64,000 bases of DNA. It comes from an uncultured Eubacteriales bacterium (GTDB lineage: Bacteria > Bacillota > Clostridia > Oscillospirales > Acutalibacteraceae). Location: contig CAKSNE010000002.1 of assembly GCA_934476085.1 (NCBI GenBank), forward strand, positions 123,398 through 187,397. Reading direction: 5' to 3'. This document shows positions 61,882 through 64,000 of the stretch, piece by piece (the stretch's first letter is position 1; each line of letters starts with the position of its first letter). The notes under the pieces were generated by a model. It saw only the letters and a list, made by a program, of their open reading frames with translations. It ran no database searches and was not told the DNA's origin. Made by a program: the position numbers and the translations under genes.

Positions 61882-63297
61882 TTAGATAGATTCAAACTCA
61901 TCATAATTAATCATATGATCTTCATAAATGATAAAGGCCAAATGAAAGAAATCATTTAGAGCAGGCTGAACTTTTGTCTGAAATTCTTGAAAAATTACAT
62001 CAAACTCATTTGAAATTAAATCTTCTTTGACATTGTAAAATAGATCTTTGGCTTCGGCCATTGCAGTAGCTTTAATGCTATCCTTACTCTTACATATCAT
62101 ATTAGCACTAAGTATGAGTGTCTGCAGTGTTTGGTATACTGTTGGAGCATTTTGATAATTATCAGATAAAAGCATATCATATAGCATTATAAAATTTTTG
62201 CTAATAGCTATCAGCTCTCTGTATGAGTATAAAGAATATCCATTATAATATTTGGATTCAATCATTTTCAAACACTTTTTAACATCATCTATTTTATTTG
62301 AATATTTTAACAACGATTTATTCACATCAACTTTAACTGGTGGCGTCAGTTCAAACATATGCGTTAAATTTTCGCAATATGAGCCTCTAATGCATTTTGC
62401 TGGCATTACTAAATTAATATAATTCCAATTATATGCGCTTTCGATTGCAGAACATGTTCTGTACAATATTCCATCAAAGTCCGATTTATCCCTCAGCCAT
62501 AACAATAATTGCTGCGGAAATATATATTCTTCAATAAAAGGAACATTTCTATTTATTACCGAAATAGAACACGCTGCTCTTAGGGGAAACGATACCAAAT
62601 ACTTCAAAATTAAATTATTTAAGTATGTTCTTTCATTACAGGTTTTACAATTGTTATAACAGCAAACTATAGTACTAATAAAATCGACAGGAGCTATTGA
62701 AAAATTAATCAAATTTATCGGTTGTTCATCCGAAGCGTTAAGTTTAAACGCTGAATAACTAAAATGCTTTGGCATTCCACATTCGAACCAACACATTTCT
62801 ACGCCCGTAGACAAATACAAACAAGGGTATCCCGGAATACTATATCTATACGAATTTATCAAAGAGCGTTTTCCCATAGGAATATGAAATAAATCTTTTC
62901 GTTCTTTAAAATCTTCAGCACCAATGCGAATTCGATAATATTGCTTAAATGATTCATTTCCGTTGGTCCTGACTTCTATATTAGAAATATACATTTTAGT
63001 TTTAGACATCATATCATCAAAATGATGATATAATTCTTCCATTTTGGCACCATCATATAGGTCAAAAACCTTAAGGATGTTTGAACATAGCAATTTGATT
63101 GTAGAGATATTTTCTGCAACCAAATCATACACATCTTGTTCTAAGAAGCAGTTTTCATTACGAACTATCATTCTCTCTAAATCGGAAATAAATTGTTCAT
63201 AATAATTTTTTAAGAAATTTTGAACCGTTTCAGTTGACCGCATCAGCGGAAGACGGTGTGTTAAAATAATTGAAAACAAATTATCAGATGGTAACAT
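61882..63297 (-). CDS. RES-domain-like protein of unknown function
   Basis: A protein of 471 residues. A helical N-terminal region (about 1-115) precedes a central region where FHIPMGKRSLINSYRYSIPG, then PCLYLSTGVEMCWFE, resembles RES domains, the fold of some NAD-degrading or ADP-ribosylating toxins. Arg, Tyr and Glu of the typical active site have candidates here. A Cys-rich CCYNNCKTC and a helical C-terminal third follow. ATG 63297 is used, 5 nt from AGGAGG; a TTG at 63300 abuts it. No antitoxin gene is adjacent. The family call rests on pattern only. Confidence 0.65.
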   Translation of the reverse strand: MLPSDNLFSIILTHRLPLMRSTETVQNFLKNYYEQFISDLERMIVRNENCFLEQDVYDLVAENISTIKLLCSNILKVFDLYDGAKMEELYHHFDDMMSKTKMYISNIEVRTNGNESFKQYYRIRIGAEDFKERKDLFHIPMGKRSLINSYRYSIPGYPCLYLSTGVEMCWFECGMPKHFSYSAFKLNASDEQPINLINFSIAPVDFISTIVCCYNNCKTCNERTYLNNLILKYLVSFPLRAACSISVINRNVPFIEEYIFPQQLLLWLRDKSDFDGILYRTCSAIESAYNWNYINLVMPAKCIRGSYCENLTHMFELTPPVKVDVNKSLLKYSNKIDDVKKCLKMIESKYYNGYSLYSYRELIAISKNFIMLYDMLLSDNYQNAPTVYQTLQTLILSANMICKSKDSIKATAMAEAKDLFYNVKEDLISNEFDVIFQEFQTKVQPALNDFFHLAFIIYEDHMINYDEFESI

Positions 63298-63357
63298 CAA
63301 TTCCTCCTGCTTATCTCATTCAAAATCAAATATAAAAAGCATTTTAATCTCGCAGAT

Positions 63358-63386
63358 TTGCAATGTTTATAACCTTACGATAAAAT
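63358..63386 (+). promoter_or_regulatory. Promoter of tnpV
   Basis: TTGCAA (63358-63363), 17 bp, TAAAAT (63381-63386). Confidence 0.6.
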
Positions 63387-63417
63387 TATATCACAAAACT
63401 TTAAGGAGGTCAATTTT

Positions 63418-63798
63418 ATGAAAAAGCACATTACAGATGAGCGCACAGGACTGAAATATGAGTTGGTCGGTGATTATTACATAATCGCCGGAGACGATGA
63501 GCCAGAGGAAGAACAGAAGCCAATCGGGATATGGGGTCAGCGGCATCTTCGCTATCTGAAAAATCACCGCAAAGTGCTTTACATCAACTTGTTGACAAGC
63601 GGCAAATTAAACAACTACCTTGCTAACATTGACCGTCAGGCTGAGGAAATGTTTGAACGGCTGGTAATGCAAATGGCTGCGGCGGAGGGTATAACAGAGC
63701 AACTGAAAGCCGCCGACCAAATGGTGTGGATCAGTAAGATGAACAATATACGAAATCGGGGAACTGAAATTGTCAACACGGAAATCATCTATTCATAG
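63418..63798 (+). CDS. tnpV: TnpV, mobile-element protein
   Basis: A protein of 126 residues of the TnpV family found in clostridial transposons and integrative elements; its exact role in the element is unknown. IGIWGQRHLRYLKNHRKVLY and MVWISKMNNIRNRGTEIVN fit the family. AAGGAGG precedes the ATG. Base composition is visibly higher in G+C than in the flanking DNA, with GCC, CTG and CGG codons uncommon elsewhere, which is a sign of transfer. Confidence 0.85.
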   Translation: MKKHITDERTGLKYELVGDYYIIAGDDEPEEEQKPIGIWGQRHLRYLKNHRKVLYINLLTSGKLNNYLANIDRQAEEMFERLVMQMAAAEGITEQLKAADQMVWISKMNNIRNRGTEIVNTEIIYS

Positions 63799-63805
63799 AA
63801 AAAAC

Positions 63806-63836
63806 GAGCCTCCAGCAGTAAAATCTGCGGAGGCTT
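63806..63836. terminator. Hairpin between tnpV and the last gene
   Basis: GCCTCC-A-GCAG (63808-63818) pairs with CTGC-GGAGGC (63825-63834), one bulged base. T-rich sequence follows on both sides. Confidence 0.65.
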
Positions 63837-63844
63837 GCTACGTT

Positions 63845-64000
63845 TTATTTGTCTATTGCAATCACCGTCATAAGCATCTTTTTCTGCTCAACTGTCGGCG
63901 GCTTTAATCTTCCATTTTCTGTCAAATGCTTCAAAACATATAGTATAAACCACGGATCGGAAAAGAAAGTGTGTTGCAGACCGAAAATTCTGGCTTTATG
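63845..64000 (-). CDS. C-terminal end of a mobile-element gene, 5' outside window
   Basis: The last 51 residues, from HKARIFGLQHTFFSDP to KMLMTVIAIDK and a stop, are visible in the frame that runs off the right edge. It has the same higher-GC character as tnpV and is probably part of the same element. I do not recognise the family. Confidence 0.5.
   Translation of the reverse strand, partial: HKARIFGLQHTFFSDPWFILYVLKHLTENGRLKPPTVEQKKMLMTVIAIDK

Noticed and set aside
1..64000. tRNA or rRNA genes, riboswitches, CRISPR arrays
   Set aside because: All gaps longer than 100 bases were read for tRNA arm motifs, aptamer cores and spaced repeats; none was found.

Overview
The window comes from a low-GC, spore-forming member of the Clostridia. 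The best fit is the Oscillospirales/Ruminococcaceae side of the class, but that placement is inference from gene content; no 16S gene is present. The evidence is AT-rich DNA, Shine-Dalgarno starts with many TTG and GTG initiation codons, a sporulation sigma factor (sigG), a TepA/SpoIIIE-type pair, a gltX-glnS pair, BspA-type leucine-rich repeats and lysine-rich Ig-like/Fn3 secreted proteins. No tRNA, rRNA or CRISPR array was seen.

Layout. Bases 1-1310 hold the end of a secreted Ig-like protein. Bases 1506-12145 are a run of nine plus-strand genes behind one visible promoter: tepA-like, ftsK/spoIIIE, an FAD oxidoreductase, nadB, nadC, a small membrane protein, acpS, a membrane-anchored unknown and a YifB/ComM ATPase. 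Bases 12.3-18.6 kb are accessory: an Fn3 secreted protein with highly expressed-type codons, a BspA-like protein, a TetR regulator with a small membrane protein, and an XRE regulator divergent from a duplicated membrane protein. Two of these regulator regions carry paired operator-like repeats lying on near-consensus promoters. sigG and a LysR gene follow.

Bases 20.7-38.7 kb hold translation and transcription genes: rpsL-rpsG-fusA-tuf, then a minus-strand nucleoside-type ABC importer (BMP lipoprotein, ATPase, two permeases), rpmB, and rpoB-rpoC on a perfect consensus promoter. The str genes lie upstream of rpoBC rather than after them, and rplKAJL are absent. Bases 38.8-42.7 kb encode a response regulator, histidine kinase and HtrA protease, arranged like a secretion-stress system.

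Bases 42.8-57.9 kb hold rlmA, trmL, an MFS transporter, an AraC regulator divergent from a 1042-residue secreted esterase, a PLP lyase/GNAT/M42 peptidase operon, an alpha/beta hydrolase with a PcrA helicase, a sugar isomerase-like protein, and a mini-HTH regulator divergent from an Ig-like secreted protein. Bases 58.0-61.3 kb hold glnS and gltX.

The last 2.5 kb look like the edge of a mobile island: a methyltransferase remnant, an unusual RES-like protein of 471 residues, a higher-GC TnpV gene and the end of another element gene. The most interesting candidates for undescribed biology are the RES-like protein at the island edge and the XRE/duplicated-membrane-protein module at 17-18.6 kb.
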